Part shown: positions 44,201-55,931 of the stretch, in pieces
Layout of the letters: each line of letters begins with the position of its first letter
Position numbering within the stretch: position 1 is the stretch's first letter
Source of the DNA: Mixophyes australis
Taxonomy: Eukaryota; Chordata; Amphibia; Anura; Limnodynastidae
Assembly: GCA_036250195.1 (NCBI GenBank)
Contig: JAVHZZ010000010.1
Span: forward strand, 83,004,757-83,068,756
Reading direction: 5' to 3'
DNA length: 64,000 nucleotides
The notes under the pieces: model-generated
The model's database searches: none
What the model was told of the DNA's origin: nothing
The model's input: only the letters and a program-made list of their open reading frames with translations
Position numbers and translations under genes: made by a program

Positions 44201-47200
44201 TTAAGTATTATATTAACTATGACTTTATACTTTGGTAAGGATCACTATACCCGGATGTCATGCTGTGAAGATCATTATATTCTTATAATTAACAAGTGAT
44301 TGTAATATATGTATATATTCCTGTGAGTGATAACTGTATAAATGGTGAGATCTGATGTCATCACTTTGAGTGTTTATTAGGAAAACTTGTGTATTATAAG
44401 GAATCAGTGACCCGTTGCTGTACAAGAACTAGTCTTGGAACTCCATGACCTGTATAAAAGCCTTTAGCTTGTGACCTCACTTGGTTGTATGGTTACAGAG
44501 TGACTTACAGTATGGAGTACGTTATACCATATATATTCCTGTGAAGATCGTTATCTCTGTATATCTGTCTGTGATTAACACTGTCTGTATATATTCCTGT
44601 GAGGATTGTTATCTCTGTATATGTTTCTGTGAGGATCATTATCTATCTCTGTATATGTTTCTGTGAGGATCTCTGTCAATCTATTGTCCTTGCAGTAATG
44701 CCTTTCACTGTATATTGCTTCTGTGAGGATCACTGTCTTTTGTGTTCCTTCTTGGGTGCTCTATAGTCTTACTCGTGCCCACAATATGCCATCTGTCTTT
44801 AGGATGTAAGCTCTCATGAGCAGGGCCCTCTTTCCTTGTGTTCTCCTCCCCATACTTGCCAACTGTCCCTGAATGTCAGGGAGACTCCATGAAATAGGGG
44901 TGATCTCCCTCACTCCCTGAAGAGTCCGGCATTCTCCCTGATGCTGAGCCAGTACAAGACGTGGTTGGCTTCACCATCTCTGGCATGATGACGCAATTCA
45001 GAAATTGTGTCCTATGTCCATGTATTGATGCCTATGGAGGTGGCCATTTTCATGGAGACCAAGATTTAATCAATGCCTGACAAGACAACATGACTTCAGT
45101 AATGGAGACAGAAATGTAAAAGACACTTCAGTCTCTAGAGATTCATTAGCTGCTTTTCTTTTAACGCATAGTTGCCTACTCTCCCGGAATGTCCGGGAGA
45201 CTCCTGCATTTCTGGGAGACCTCCTGGGCTCTCGGGAGAGCAATGCAACCTCCCAGTTCTCGCCCCGCAATAGATAAGTGGCACAAATATCGCGTCATCT
45301 TAGCCTCACCCCGTGCTATAATTGGCCAAAATTGTGACAATCGTTTAGGGGGCGAGGCCAAAATGATGCGATTGGTCAAGACCCGCCCCTGCACGCCCAC
45401 CTCCCGGGGGTCTCCCTGAAGCCAATGAGGAAAAGTTGGCAAGTATGCTCCTACTACTTTTGGACCACCCTCTGTGTACCTCTTAGCCTGCTTCCATACC
45501 CCTGTTTTCTTAAGCTCAGGCCCACTCACCCTGATCACTATGATCACACTCGCTGCCCCGTAAATAATTTGATTTGCTTTAACGTTTTATCTGTATGTTT
45601 GTTTATTCAGTATGTCTGGTCTTTCTATTTTCATCTTCATGTATCATGTAATGTGTACTGGATCCCTGCTTTTTGTATATGTCTTGTACAGCACCGCAGA
45701 CCTCTTGTGGCGCCTTATAAATACAATATAATAATTCCTTTTGTTGTGTCCTCTTTCCCCATCTTCCTCTCCTTAAACCCAGGGTGCTCCAGCCAGTTGG
45801 TGGAATCACTTGCACTTCCAACATCATGCCAAACCCAACTGCTTCCGAAAAGACCCTGACATCAACATGCACCCACTCTTCTTTGCCCTGGGCAAGAAGC
45901 TATCAGTGGAGGTGAGTGCAAGTAGTAAGGTGGTGTTATTGAAAATGGAACTGGGCGAAATATCAGAAAAGTTCGGCCTCCTCAGAAAATCATTGATAAC
46001 CTGATCAGCACACACTGCCTTATTTCTTTGAAAGTCCTTCACACCTTTCCATCACTGACTTACTGTTGATGAATGTTCCATCTGCCATAAAATGTCTTGA
46101 CAGACAAGCTCATTGTTGCAAGTTCTTAAATGAAAAGCAAGTAGCTCTGTCTTACAAAACACGGCAAAGCCACTCTGACGCTGCTTAAGTGATTTTTAGA
46201 CTCCTGGAACCCGGAACTCAGAGAGAGAATTCTCTTGAAGTCATCAGTGTTACACCTACATGCCTGTGTGTGTCGTTCATCCTGCAGGAGGCCCACATGT
46301 CAAAGGAACAAGCTCCCTTGATCATTGGGCTGTGTGTACTGCACACCCTGTAATTATGTAAGAGACTGTTATCCTGGATTTTAAATTAGATGCTCGTATT
46401 TGTTTTAAGTGGCTATATAAATACACAGCCCTTGCTTTTGCCATGAAACCAGGCTATGGTGCCTTGGCCTTAGGATCTTTGCAGATCTTATACATTGTCA
46501 ATGCAACCATGCAGTCACACCCTATATCAGTGTTGGCTAACCTGTGACACTCCAGGTGTTGTGAAACTACAAATCCCAGCATGCTTTGCCAATATATAAC
46601 AGCTTATTGCTGGAAGGGTATGCTGGGACTTGTAGTTTCACAACACCTGGAGTGTCACAGGTTAGCCAACACTGCCTCAAATGCTTCCTGGTTCATTTAT
46701 TAAATCTGATGTGAAACCACTGCTCAGTTTGCGCAGTTGGATCACATCAGGGCTGACCACTGACACCTGCGGCCACGCCCATCTCCCAGCTGTATTTCTA
46801 GGCATGCCTGAATCTGATTGGTTAGACTTTGCTCCGGTCCTGTTTAGGAATGTGCTTTGTTTTGGGTTCACATACACATTGCCAATTTGCCGATTTCTCC
46901 ACCAACATCTCTGTGTGTGTGGCTAGTCTTAGCAAGGTGGACAGACAAGAGCAAAACATGTATTTATGATTATGAATGTAACAATCAGAAAAAAGGGATC
47001 TGTGCTTGGAAAATGCGATCAGTGTCAATTTTTAGCCATAGCAAAGGCAGGTTTTTAACAAGTTCAGTGGATGGTAGTTGCTAGAGGAGAGTTTGTCATG
47101 ACGTGGGTAATGCTCGCAACCCACTGCTCTCTAGTTCATGTGCAAACGTCTGCGTAGACCAGAAGAGGGCGCCACAAGAATGAGTAATAAACCTCAGAAA

Positions 47201-50200
47201 AAGTGAGTTTATCAGACCTAAACACATTTAGAAGCGCCAGTGTGACACCAGCCTAAAAGGATTATTGGGAGTGATTACAGATCTTATGTCCAGATTACTC
47301 CAAGGAAGACGATAGGGTTTGAGAGATTATCTCATAGTATTTTTCTCCTGTCTGTCATTCCTCCACAGCTCGGGATAAAAAAGAAGAAATATATGCCCTA
47401 TAATCACCAGCACAAGTACTTCTTTCTGAGTGAGTACATGTCTCTGTACACCAAGAGAGGGGGAGAACATTGCTCACACCCTTACAGTATGACATTATCC
47501 TGCCCTCTTCTCTCCGTAGTTGGTCCTCCAGCGCTGCTTCCTCTCTATTTCCAGTGGTACATTTTCTACTTTGCTGTACAGCGCAAGCAGTGGGCGGTAA
47601 GTACCTTTATATTGTATAATTCACTCGGAGGATCATTTACCAACCGCAGAAATGCTTCTGTACCGCCTAGCACATTTCAAGGTGCTCACCCACTTACTGA
47701 TCCCGTGTGTCCAATTAAAAGTATATTGATGAGTCATTTCCTCAGCCACCTCCAAAAAATAAAGTCCTTATCAGGGAAGTAGAAGGCTGTGTCTCGTATT
47801 GCATGTGGATGTAAAATTACTCGCAATGGCTTGCCTTACCCGCGCCCGGCAAGAAGCGCTCCCAATCCACCTAATTCCATCCAACGGACAGTGTACACTG
47901 TTGCACCCCAGTAGATGAGATCATAGGCCCCACAAATCCATGCATCTACCTGTAAAGTGGGTGCATTTGTGTGACCGTAGGGTGTAGCAGCACTAAAGAG
48001 AATTAAAGCTGCCGGTTTTCAAGGTTATAAATGAGTCTTATTGGCTGTTTTGTAAAGCGCTACGGAATTTGCTGACGCTATATAAATAGATGATGATGAT
48101 GATGATGATGTTTCATTCCTCTCCACAGGACTTGGTCTGGATGATTTCATTCTATGTGCGATTTTTCCTGTGTTACAGCCCGCTGATTGGGATTGGTGGC
48201 AGCATCAGCATGTTCATGATAGTCAGGTACGTATTTAAAACACATTGGAAACATTTGTTAGAGAGAGAATGAAACACCTGTGTCTTCTTGGACTCCCCGG
48301 TAATAATTGTGGCGTCATCAAGATGTACATTGTTCTGCATTCTTTGTAGGCAAATGTATTTGTATAACTGACGTGAATTTCTTTAGTATGTTCCATGGAA
48401 GCTAAGCGGTAGTTTTGCTTTTGTGGTAAGTGCTCCTACGTTCACTGGTTTGGCTGTGGTTCTCTTACATTGCAGACCAGTTATTTGTTCAGTGTGTTTT
48501 ATATGGTTGAAGAGTAGCTACGGAATATGTCTGCTCTTAGGTTTCAGAGCTGTTAGGGGTTTGTCTCTCTAGGCTCCTTTACAATAGACTAGATTGTAAG
48601 CTCTCAGGAGCAGGGCACTCTCTACCCTTTATTTCAAGATCTGCATTTGTTATGACTACCTTTTATGTTTACTCTTGTTAGATAAGTTATTCACAGCAAC
48701 AGTGTGTTGCCCTGTTTTCAGTAGGCAATTTCAGATAGCAATCCGATTTTATGCATTAGAAGCTATTCTAGCAAGTTGTAGTGTCCAACATGGTTCTTTA
48801 AAAAAGCAAAAAAAAAAAAAGGTTTGAGTTGTTACCCTTTAATGGATTTTGAGGGGTCGCTACTTTGTATGGTTCAATTCATAGTAGAAATAGTGTTCTC
48901 AGGTTCCAGAATAAGTAACTTGTTATATAGTGTTCTGAGGGTTTTTTTTTTTTACACAAACTCACTTGTTACTAAAGTACTTCCTCAAAGTTCTGCAATA
49001 GAATAGCAAAGCTAATGCGATTCTACTTGTTGTTTTATTGCATTTTAGATTCTTGGAGAGTAACTGGTTTGTGTGGGTGACACAGATGAATCACATTCCA
49101 ATGAACATAGACTACGATCAGAACAAAGAGTGGCTTTCTGCACAGGTGATCTGCTTCCCTTTTTTTTTTTTTTTTTGTCATATTTACATTGGAGATCATT
49201 TAAGAAGCGCAAAAAGACCAAAGCTCAGTGCAATGTCTGCTTTGGTCCCATTAGGGGTGGATCTAGATTGTATTTTTAGGAGGAGGTGTATGATTTAGGC
49301 CCCGCCCCCATTTTTTTAAAAAAAATTCTAACGGTGTGCTCCCTGCGGCTGCACACTATTTGCAGGTCAGTGTTGCTGTCATGAGTGTTGTAAACACAGT
49401 CAGAACGCCCGAGCAGGGTTCTGTCTGCCTGTCTGTGCTGACAGTGACACTGACCTGCACGTAGTGTGCAGGTGCAGGGAGAATGCCCATTTGCTAGGGG
49501 GGGAGGGGGAGGGTGCAATTTATCCCAGCCTTTATACACAGACCAGAATGATTTATACTGGTTAGTCACGTGTCCTATTAATATTCATGTACATGGACTC
49601 TGTAGTTTTGCCCATTTGAAATCTAGTTAGTTTCCCTTCTTACAGGTTAGAAGTGACGTAATCTGTAGTTCCTGAACCCTTCATGTCTCAGTACCCCTGG
49701 TATACTCTATCTCACACATGTCTTACCTTCTATCTCCCTCAGCTGCAAGCCACTTGTAACGTGGACCAGTCTCTGTTTAACGACTGGTTCAGTGGACACC
49801 TCAATTTCCAGATTGAACATCAGTAAGTAAATTAAACCGGACTCAAACTGTTTTATCTTTCTCTCACACTACTTCACCATTGTCACTTCTACCTACAGTT
49901 TATTCCCCACCATGCCACGGCACAATTACTGGAAGGTCGCTCCTCTCGTCCGCTCACTCTGCAAGAAGTACAGCGTTGACTACCAGTCCAAACCACTGTT
50001 TACTGCCTTTGCCGATATAGTCCAGTAAGTGACTTCATTTAGGCCTCTGCCACCTTGGGCTGTCTCTCTCCCAAACTGTATATATTTCCTGCCATTCTCT
50101 AACTCTGAAATGGTCCTCTCCTCTGTCTATGTAACAGGAGTAATGTCATCGATAGTAGGAGCACCCTTTTTTGAATACAGGCATGATAGACATAAATAGG

Positions 50201-50352
50201 TTATATCTCCTTCTTAATGCCTAGCTTGCATGGGGTCTACAGCTACGATTCTTTCCCATTGAATATTAATGTGTTCTAATTTCCATTTTACTTCCTGCAG
50301 CTCTCTCAAAGAGTCCGGTGAGCTATGGCTAGATGCCTACCTGCACAAGTAA
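39864..50352 (+). CDS. fads1: Fatty acid desaturase 1 (delta-5, front-end), complete 12-exon gene
   Basis: The ER membrane enzyme inserts a delta-5 double bond into C20 acyl-CoAs (to arachidonate or EPA). Coding exons: 39864-40037, 42435-42545, 42633-42830, 43915-44016, 45783-45911, 47369-47429, 47520-47596, 48129-48226, 49049-49145, 49743-49822, 49899-50024, 50301-50352. All introns are GT-AG, phases are consistent, and the sum is 1305 nt or 434 residues (human FADS1 about 444). The start ATG has a strong Kozak context (AAGCCATGG). A cytochrome b5 domain occupies about 1-90 with heme motif HPGG at 42-45. Histidine boxes are HDFGH (169-173), HFQHH (206-210) and QIEHH (372-376; Gln replaces the first His, as in all front-end desaturases). 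Hydrophobic spans lie near 118-160 and 260-316. FADS1 rather than FADS2 is favoured by local wording such as [26 protein letters not shown] and [20 protein letters not shown], and by its position convergent to fen1. The delta-5 specificity itself is inference. Confidence 0.95.
40595..40767. mobile_element. Foldback MITE, family A (fads1 intron 1)
   Basis: Full copy with ends AGGGCTAGATTTACTAAAC and its complement. It lies within intron 1 (40038-42434). Confidence 0.8.
41170..41203. repeat. (TA)n / (TG)n microsatellite (fads1 intron 1)
   Basis: A TA run is preceded by alternating TGTGTG/TATGTG and followed by TATATGTGTG, an expandable purine-pyrimidine tract of about 100 bp in all. Confidence 0.85.
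41785..42206. mobile_element. MITE, family F (fads1 intron 1)
   Basis: The ends are GGCTGGGTACACACTACAG and the complement of GATTGGGTACACACTACAG. Inner inverted pairs such as ACGATAAACG / CGTTTATCGT-like and AACGATGGAAC words are present. It is uninterrupted, unlike the copy at 37447. Confidence 0.75.
42228..42375. mobile_element. hAT-type MITE, family E, with perfect 8-bp target duplication (fads1 intron 1)
   Basis: The inverted ends are CAGTATTGGCTAACCTGTGA and the complement of CAGTGTTGGCTAACCTGTGA. TACTATAC lies directly outside both ends, an 8-bp duplication that marks hAT transposition. Each arm carries ACTACAAGTCCCAGCATGC (or ...CATACC), which matches the known ZNF143/THAP11 binding motif. 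Confidence 0.9.
44790..45740 (+). mobile_element. L2-like LINE 3' UTR fragment, split by a family D MITE (fads1 intron 4)
   Basis: The left piece (44805-44851) carries GTAAGCTCTCATGAGCAGGG and the right piece (45448-45740) runs to GCACCGCAGACCTCTTGTGG, then CGCCTTATAAATACAATATA. This is the same tail, in the opposite orientation, as the LINE at 37767-38500. No ORF2 sequence is present. Confidence 0.65.
44852..45447. mobile_element. MITE, family D, nested in the LINE tail
   Basis: The ends are CATACTTGCCAACTGTCCC and AAAAGTTGGCAAGTATG. The flanks CTCCTCCC and CTCCTACT match at 6 of 8 bases, consistent with a decayed hAT-type 8-bp duplication. A second left end (GCATAGTTGCCTACTCTCCC, about 45168) inside it suggests two overlapping copies. 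Confidence 0.65.
46528..46674. mobile_element. hAT-type MITE, family E (fads1 intron 5)
   Basis: Ends CAGTGTTGGCTAACCTGTGA and its complement. It is about 95% like the copy at 42228, including the paired CTACAAATCCCAGCATGC / GCTGGGACTTGTAGT motifs. The flanking duplication is not clear. Confidence 0.85.
48048..48113 (+). mobile_element. LINE/SINE 3' tail fragment with (ATG)n (fads1 intron 7)
   Basis: TTGTAAAGCGCTACGGAATT, then TGACGCTATATAAATAGATG and (ATG)7. This is the shared 3' tail only. It ends 15 bp before the acceptor of exon 8 (48129), so the ATG tract lies within the branch-point region. Confidence 0.7.
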
Positions 50353-51056
50353 TGATATTGGCCTGCGTGCCACGCTGCAGGATCTGCTGCTGAGGTCTGA
50401 GGAGCCTAACGAGACTGGGTCAGCTACTGCTGCAAAGACTGTACTTTGAACATTCGCTTAGTGTCTGGTCTGTGATAGGACAGACTGGCACCTCTTCACC
50501 CCGCAGAGCTGTAGATGAAATGTCGGCCCATCGAAACTATGAAAAATGATTCCATTGTACCCCCCAGATCTTTAAATACTCCACCAAAAATATTTCCAGA
50601 ACTTTAAAATGTTGTACTGTACGGTTTCAGCTTGGCTATAGAAAGTAAGGAAGGAGCAATGTGTGTTATAATGCCATGTGATAATTAAAGTGGATCAAAG
50701 CACATAATCTCCCCATTAAGTGATAAACCAGAATACATTCCAAATTACATAATTCGGACAATATCAGCCCTTTGGCTGGTTACCATAATGATCCCTCTAA
50801 AGTTGCATACCATAAATTCTAAGTATGAAATTAATTATGATAGTACAAACAATTTACTGAATGTTATCGTTCATATTTTATTTCCCCTTTAAACTGATAC
50901 TTTGCAGGGGAAAAAAAATGATCATTTTACCCAGAAATGTGGAATAATATGGACAATGGACTGAAGTTTTGTGTTGCTCTCAGAAATGTATTGTATAAAC
51001 AGGACTTTCCCATTTCCACTGGGGGCTAAAGCACCTTTTCTAACATGAAACTACAT

Positions 51057-51062
51057 AATAAA
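51057..51062 (+). terminator. fads1: fads1 polyadenylation signal
   Basis: AATAAA lies about 705 nt after the stop codon. It is the first canonical signal; an ATTAAA occurs at about 50,685 and another AATAAA near 51,694, so alternative ends are possible. Confidence 0.6.
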
Positions 51063-51169
51063 CAAGCAGGGCTTTGTTAGTACCATTCTGATGGAGTCGC
51101 GCTCCATCTTCAAACACAGATACTGGACACTGACTTGTCAATGTGCGTGCTGATACTATGACCCAGGGC

Positions 51170-51325
51170 CGTAACTAGGGCTGTGCGACAGGGGCGACCG
51201 CCCAGGGCGCAACGCTGAAGGGGGGCGCAATTTAGGAATATTTTGGGTTAATTTGGTTAAAATTGAGGGCTAGGGGGGCGGCATTTGTCTTTCTCGCCCA
51301 GGGCGCTAGAATTCTAAGTTACAAC
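51170..51325. repeat. Interspersed repeat (AGGGCCGTAACTAGGGC ... CCCAGGGCGC)
   Basis: A short GC-rich element related in wording to 13800-13860. No coding potential. Confidence 0.5.
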
Positions 51326-51808
51326 TCTGCTATGACCAAGTCAACAGCTTGTTATTCCTATACACTGAAGCAGTGGTACTCAGAGAAGGAGCTGTGTACG
51401 TGACTAAACCCCTCCTTGACAGTAAGTGATCACCTTGAGCTGGACATTGTATTACAAGCAAGGAATCCTCCACAAATGCCTCTCTCCTTCAGAGCCTACA
51501 CTCACTCCCGCCGACATCATGAGGTTTCTAAGATGATGCTGCCAATATTTTTGAGGTCCTTTTGGCGATTGGGCTGTTTTGTAGTTTTATACCAACTATT
51601 CATATTTATTCTTGCCAATAGACTAATTAAACTAATTTTAATGGTTTTGATTGTGTATGGGAATCAATCCACGGTTTGATTTCATTGCAACAATTAATAA
51701 AGTAATTTCTGACGGCTACCTTTGACAGATGGATGTATGTGTGAATTTTGTACAGGATTTGACTCACAATAACCAGTCAATAATTTACTTATATAAATTG
51801 GTGCTTTA

Positions 51809-51851
<43 letters not shown>

Positions 51852-52685
51852 TTAACCCGTGCATGATACTCATGCATTCTAGTCAAATCAAGCTACTTAA
51901 GGTGTTAAAAAGGTTCTTGTCATGCATTTGGGCCATAGCCCAGGTCTCAACCACCAACCACTCCTCACTGTCACCCCCGGCAACCACCAACCACTCCCAA
52001 CTGTCACCCCCGGCAACCACCAACCACTCCCAACTGTCACTTCTCCTTCAAGAAATATATATATTTTTTTTAAATCTTTATAAACACTTTTAACAATTAA
52101 CAAATTAAAAACATCTTAGTTTACCAAATTTCAGCCCTTTCTGAATTTTTTTCCCCACACACACTAAGAATTTAGTAGGTCAGTGTATAACTCCGCCCAG
52201 CAGGTGGCGCTGCAGCTTGGTTTTATTTTTTCCACGCACACACCACTAGACATTTATATTATAGATTCTTCTTAGATATGAATTGTTTGTATTCCTATAA
52301 TAAAGCTTTCCATGTTGTTGTCTGCACTGCCTTAAGTCATCAAGTATCAGACAAAGCTAACATAATGGATTTACTGGATAGTTACAAGACTTTCTGTCCT
52401 GTCTGGTTTTATTATGAAGATATATTTCTAATCTCTGCAGAATAAGGAATCGTCACTTTACTACATGGATGGACTACAGGTGGCCCAACGACCCTGGTCT
52501 TGCAGGTTCCATTCTTATTAAAACGGGGAAGTCATTCTCTGCACAGTACAGGGAAGGTCACTGTGCTCTGCCACCTTCTTCTCTGCTGCCCTGTAAAGTC
52601 TGGAGGGTTACTCCTGCATCCCTCCCGCTACTTCAGGTTGCCCCACACGTCTTTACTACATTTGGATCATCTCTGTCAGAGACTA
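51326..52685. other. Gene-free interval between fads1 and fen1, part 1
   Basis: It holds a (TA)n run at 51819-51850 and a 33-bp tandem repeat (51948-52046). No exon is seen. Confidence 0.4.
51948..52046. repeat. Minisatellite, 3 x 33 bp
   Basis: Three exact-length units starting CAACCACCAACCACTCC. Unit 1 differs by CTCAC for CCAAC, and unit 3 has a changed end. Confidence 0.9.
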
Positions 52686-52830
52686 GGGGCAGACTTACGA
52701 AAAACTTCCAAAAATAAAGTTAGATTGGAAGTGTTGCCCATAGCCACCAGATTCTATCATTTATCTGATTGGTTGCCATTGGCAACACCTCCAGTTTCCC
52801 TTTGTAGAAGTTTTAGTAAATAGGGATTAT
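52686..52830. mobile_element. Foldback MITE, family A
   Basis: A diverged copy: GGTTGCCATTGGCAACACC in the right arm and GAAGTGTTGCCCATAGCC in the left. Confidence 0.65.
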
Positions 52831-55798
52831 GTAGAGTTAGGAGTAGATTTCCTGAATTTAACTAAGTGTCAGTGTGGTGGGATCCAAGAACTTTTACAAT
52901 AGATACTATTGTGTCTCCATTACGCAACTGACCATAAAAACTGATTCCAGGACATTGGGTCTTGGGCCACAGGTTGTAGCTCTGCTCTACAGTGCTAGGT
53001 AGGTAAACTATACCGCTTCCACTGTTTTGGCCTCTGGCTGCAGAAGCTCCCCTCTACATTACTATATGACTGATTTAAAAATCTACAATTTGCTGATTAA
53101 GAATTGTAATGAGCTTATCTGTGGAGTGAAGAGGCTCATAGCCCCTGGCATTTGTTACATGCTTATTTAACGTCTGAAAAAAGCATCTAAACAGGCTGAT
53201 GCTAGATACCATTGTTCCTAGTTATCACGATACCCACTGTTGTTGTTACAAGCATTTGCTAGTAGCATTGTGCTCTATATTTTGCATTCTATGGGTACAT
53301 ACATTGGGGAAGTCCACAGTGAGCTCTTAAATGCTCATAATAAATACAATTGATGCGCACTAGTGGGTATGTGGACTGAAGAAAATTAAGGCAATGAAGA
53401 CAGATGAGGTCACAGACTTGTGTGCAAAGCAAGTGAGCAACTGATAAACCATGTTTTAAGGGCAGCTGTTCTGACATCAAAAGAAAGGTAAGGCAGCAGG
53501 TGCAGACTGGGAACTTAGACTGGAAAGTAGTGGCCTGTTATAGGCAGGACCAAATTGTCAGTAGGCAAAGTCTGATCATTATAAGGCAGGGTGCCATGAA
53601 TGTGCCCCAGGTATAGGTGTATGCGTGGCTTAGAAGTCACACAGCTGTATCTTTAGACACTGCTAGGCCACCCTCCAACCCCGGCAAACACACCAGCAAT
53701 GTGTTGCGAGCCATACTGTACCTCCTCCCTGCAATAAGAACAAATTCCTGGTGGTGTGAGACAGTCCCTCACAGTCAGCAGATAGTGCTGTTCTCTCCTA
53801 CCTGTTCTTGCAGCTTTAAAAAACAAAAAAAACACCTGCTGGTGACTTAAGACGAGTTGCTGCTTGGCTGGATCCTAGAATGTTAAGGCTGTTTAGAAAA
53901 GAGCTCCTACTCACCTGGAAAGCACAAAATAAAGCAACTCCCCCAACCGGGTTGGGTACGATATAACTATACTGAGAATTCCGACACGCAGAATCCCTGC
54001 AAAAAAAAAAAAGCGAAAGACTTAAAAAATTAAAGAAAATGAAACACTTACCCTCAAGCCGGCGCTGGAGATGACCGATGGAAACAGCATGGCGACAGCA
54101 AGGTATTCCAATGACAGAACTGCAATTTGACGTCATTGCGACGTCTGTCAATCTAAATTTAAACCAGCAATGTGGGGACCCCTAAGGTTAAGTGTTTAAA
54201 TACTTAATCCCACATTGCCGGTTTAAATCGTAAAAACAATTACCACCGCCCCAACCAGCCCTGAAAGTAAACTAATAGTATGTTTAAAGAATAGGCCTCC
54301 ACCCTACCAACCAAACTCAAAATTAAATCGCATTCACGTTTAATAAATAGGACTCTTTTCCACAATGAGTCAACATTAATTAGCCCCATCAAACTGACAT
54401 ACCATCAATACCCTCAACATAACACCTCAAATTTAAGAGCCCCCCATAATGATTTCACAAATATAAAACAATTGAAAAATTACAAGGTGGAACCAAGGTG
54501 GTAGTCATCACATAAGACAGTTGGGTGGGGGGGGTTGATAATGTGTTTTGCTTTGATATTAACTACATTGTGGTACCTAATGTAGCAACACCATGTACTT
54601 TTGTAATACCGTGGCTTGGAAAATCTCTTATTCTAAAAACATGCTCATTTGAATACAGAAAACATGAATATTTCACATGAAAAACTATTTGCAGGCTATG
54701 GGGTAGATTCAATTCCCTGCTTTGTTCTTTAGAACACGGCCCAAAACATTACTACGGTAATAGCTGCTCATCATTACTGTTACTACGGTAATTTCTCCAC
54801 CGAACTTTGCTCTCAGCTGTGTAGGGAATTGAATCTACCCCTATATTTTACGATGTGCTAGAGGTTGTTTATAGCCTTCATTCCCAATAGCTAACAAGTG
54901 TCTCATGATATATAAACAATAGGACTGAAGCATCTTTGGATGCAGCCGAGACATTCCACACCGCAGAGTGACACCATCTATGGGAAGTGATACGCAGATT
55001 TATCTTTTTAACAGTTGGAAACAATTTATAGATTTTAAGCCACAGGCCAAACTAGCACCATTATAGCCACACTATATAACTTTGGTATTATTTGGATTAG
55101 CAAATGAGCCACTACCAGCACTGATCAGAGGTGGACCAGACATTGTGTGTTTGAGGTAGGGGAATCAATGTGAAAAAACAGCATTATATGCGGTGGATGC
55201 TACTTTTCCAGGCAGACTGGAATGATTCCTTGGCCACACTGCTGACAGTTATTGGAGAATTTGGAAGTTCTGCCATAAGGATAAAATGGAAAAACAATCC
55301 ACCCAGTTCCCTATGGATGTGGCTGATCGGGCACAACTCTTAGATAAAACACTCTACTATCACAATTCCAAAAGCGTACGGTATTAACATATCTCTCCCA
55401 CTGTGAAAGTTTACTTTTCTCCATAGAGGATGCCCTGGTAAATGAAGGAAAATGGGCCTTGTGGTTGATTAAGAGGTGTGTTGGCATCAGGATCAGCGAT
55501 CGTTAAGCCTGCTCTAGTTTCAACTTGCTGTACGTGTGATCAGTGCAGAATTAACACAAAGTATGAACAGTAAATACCAAAACCTGAATGTTTAATGAGG
55601 AATGTCCTCAGAACTAAGTCAGTGGTTTGTAACCGACAGCCCAGAAGCCATATCTATCCCTCTTGACCAAAGTAATTTCCTCGCTTTGGCCCTGTGATTC
55701 TGATTAGGTAGACTAAGGGTTCATATTATTTAGCAGGTTAATCCATAATCGTTAAATAAAATTGTAGATTTGACCAAAGTATTTTCCATATTCGCATT
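52831..55798. other. Gene-free interval between fads1 and fen1, part 2
   Basis: Besides the MITE at 54700-54841, a short inverted pair TTTAAACCAGCAATGTGGG (54160-54178) / CCCACATTGCCGGTTTAAA (54211-54229) marks another non-autonomous repeat. No exon could be supported. Confidence 0.4.
54700..54841. mobile_element. Palindromic MITE, family G (GGGGTAGATTCAATTCCCT ends)
   Basis: The ends are GGGGTAGATTCAATTCCCT and AGGGAATTGAATCTACCCC, with inner TTACTACGGTAA motifs on both sides. It is 142 bp and non-coding. Confidence 0.8.
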
Positions 55799-55804
55799 TT
55801 TATT
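55799..55804 (-). terminator. fen1: fen1 polyadenylation signal
   Basis: AATAAA on the minus strand, 128 nt beyond the fen1 stop, giving a short 3' UTR. Confidence 0.7.
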
Positions 55805-55931
55805 CGTCAAACCATAGTAAACAAACATTCAAATGAGTTTCTTTATATTTTTTGTGAACAGACATTTACACACATACTACTAACTATCAAAAAACAGTTC
55901 CCATACTCCTCTCTGATCAGTCTATATCCAC

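Noticed and set aside
53816..54151. Minus-strand frame of 111 codons between fads1 and fen1
   Set aside because: It has no recognisable domain, runs across an A-rich tract and a non-autonomous repeat, and lacks promoter or poly(A) context.
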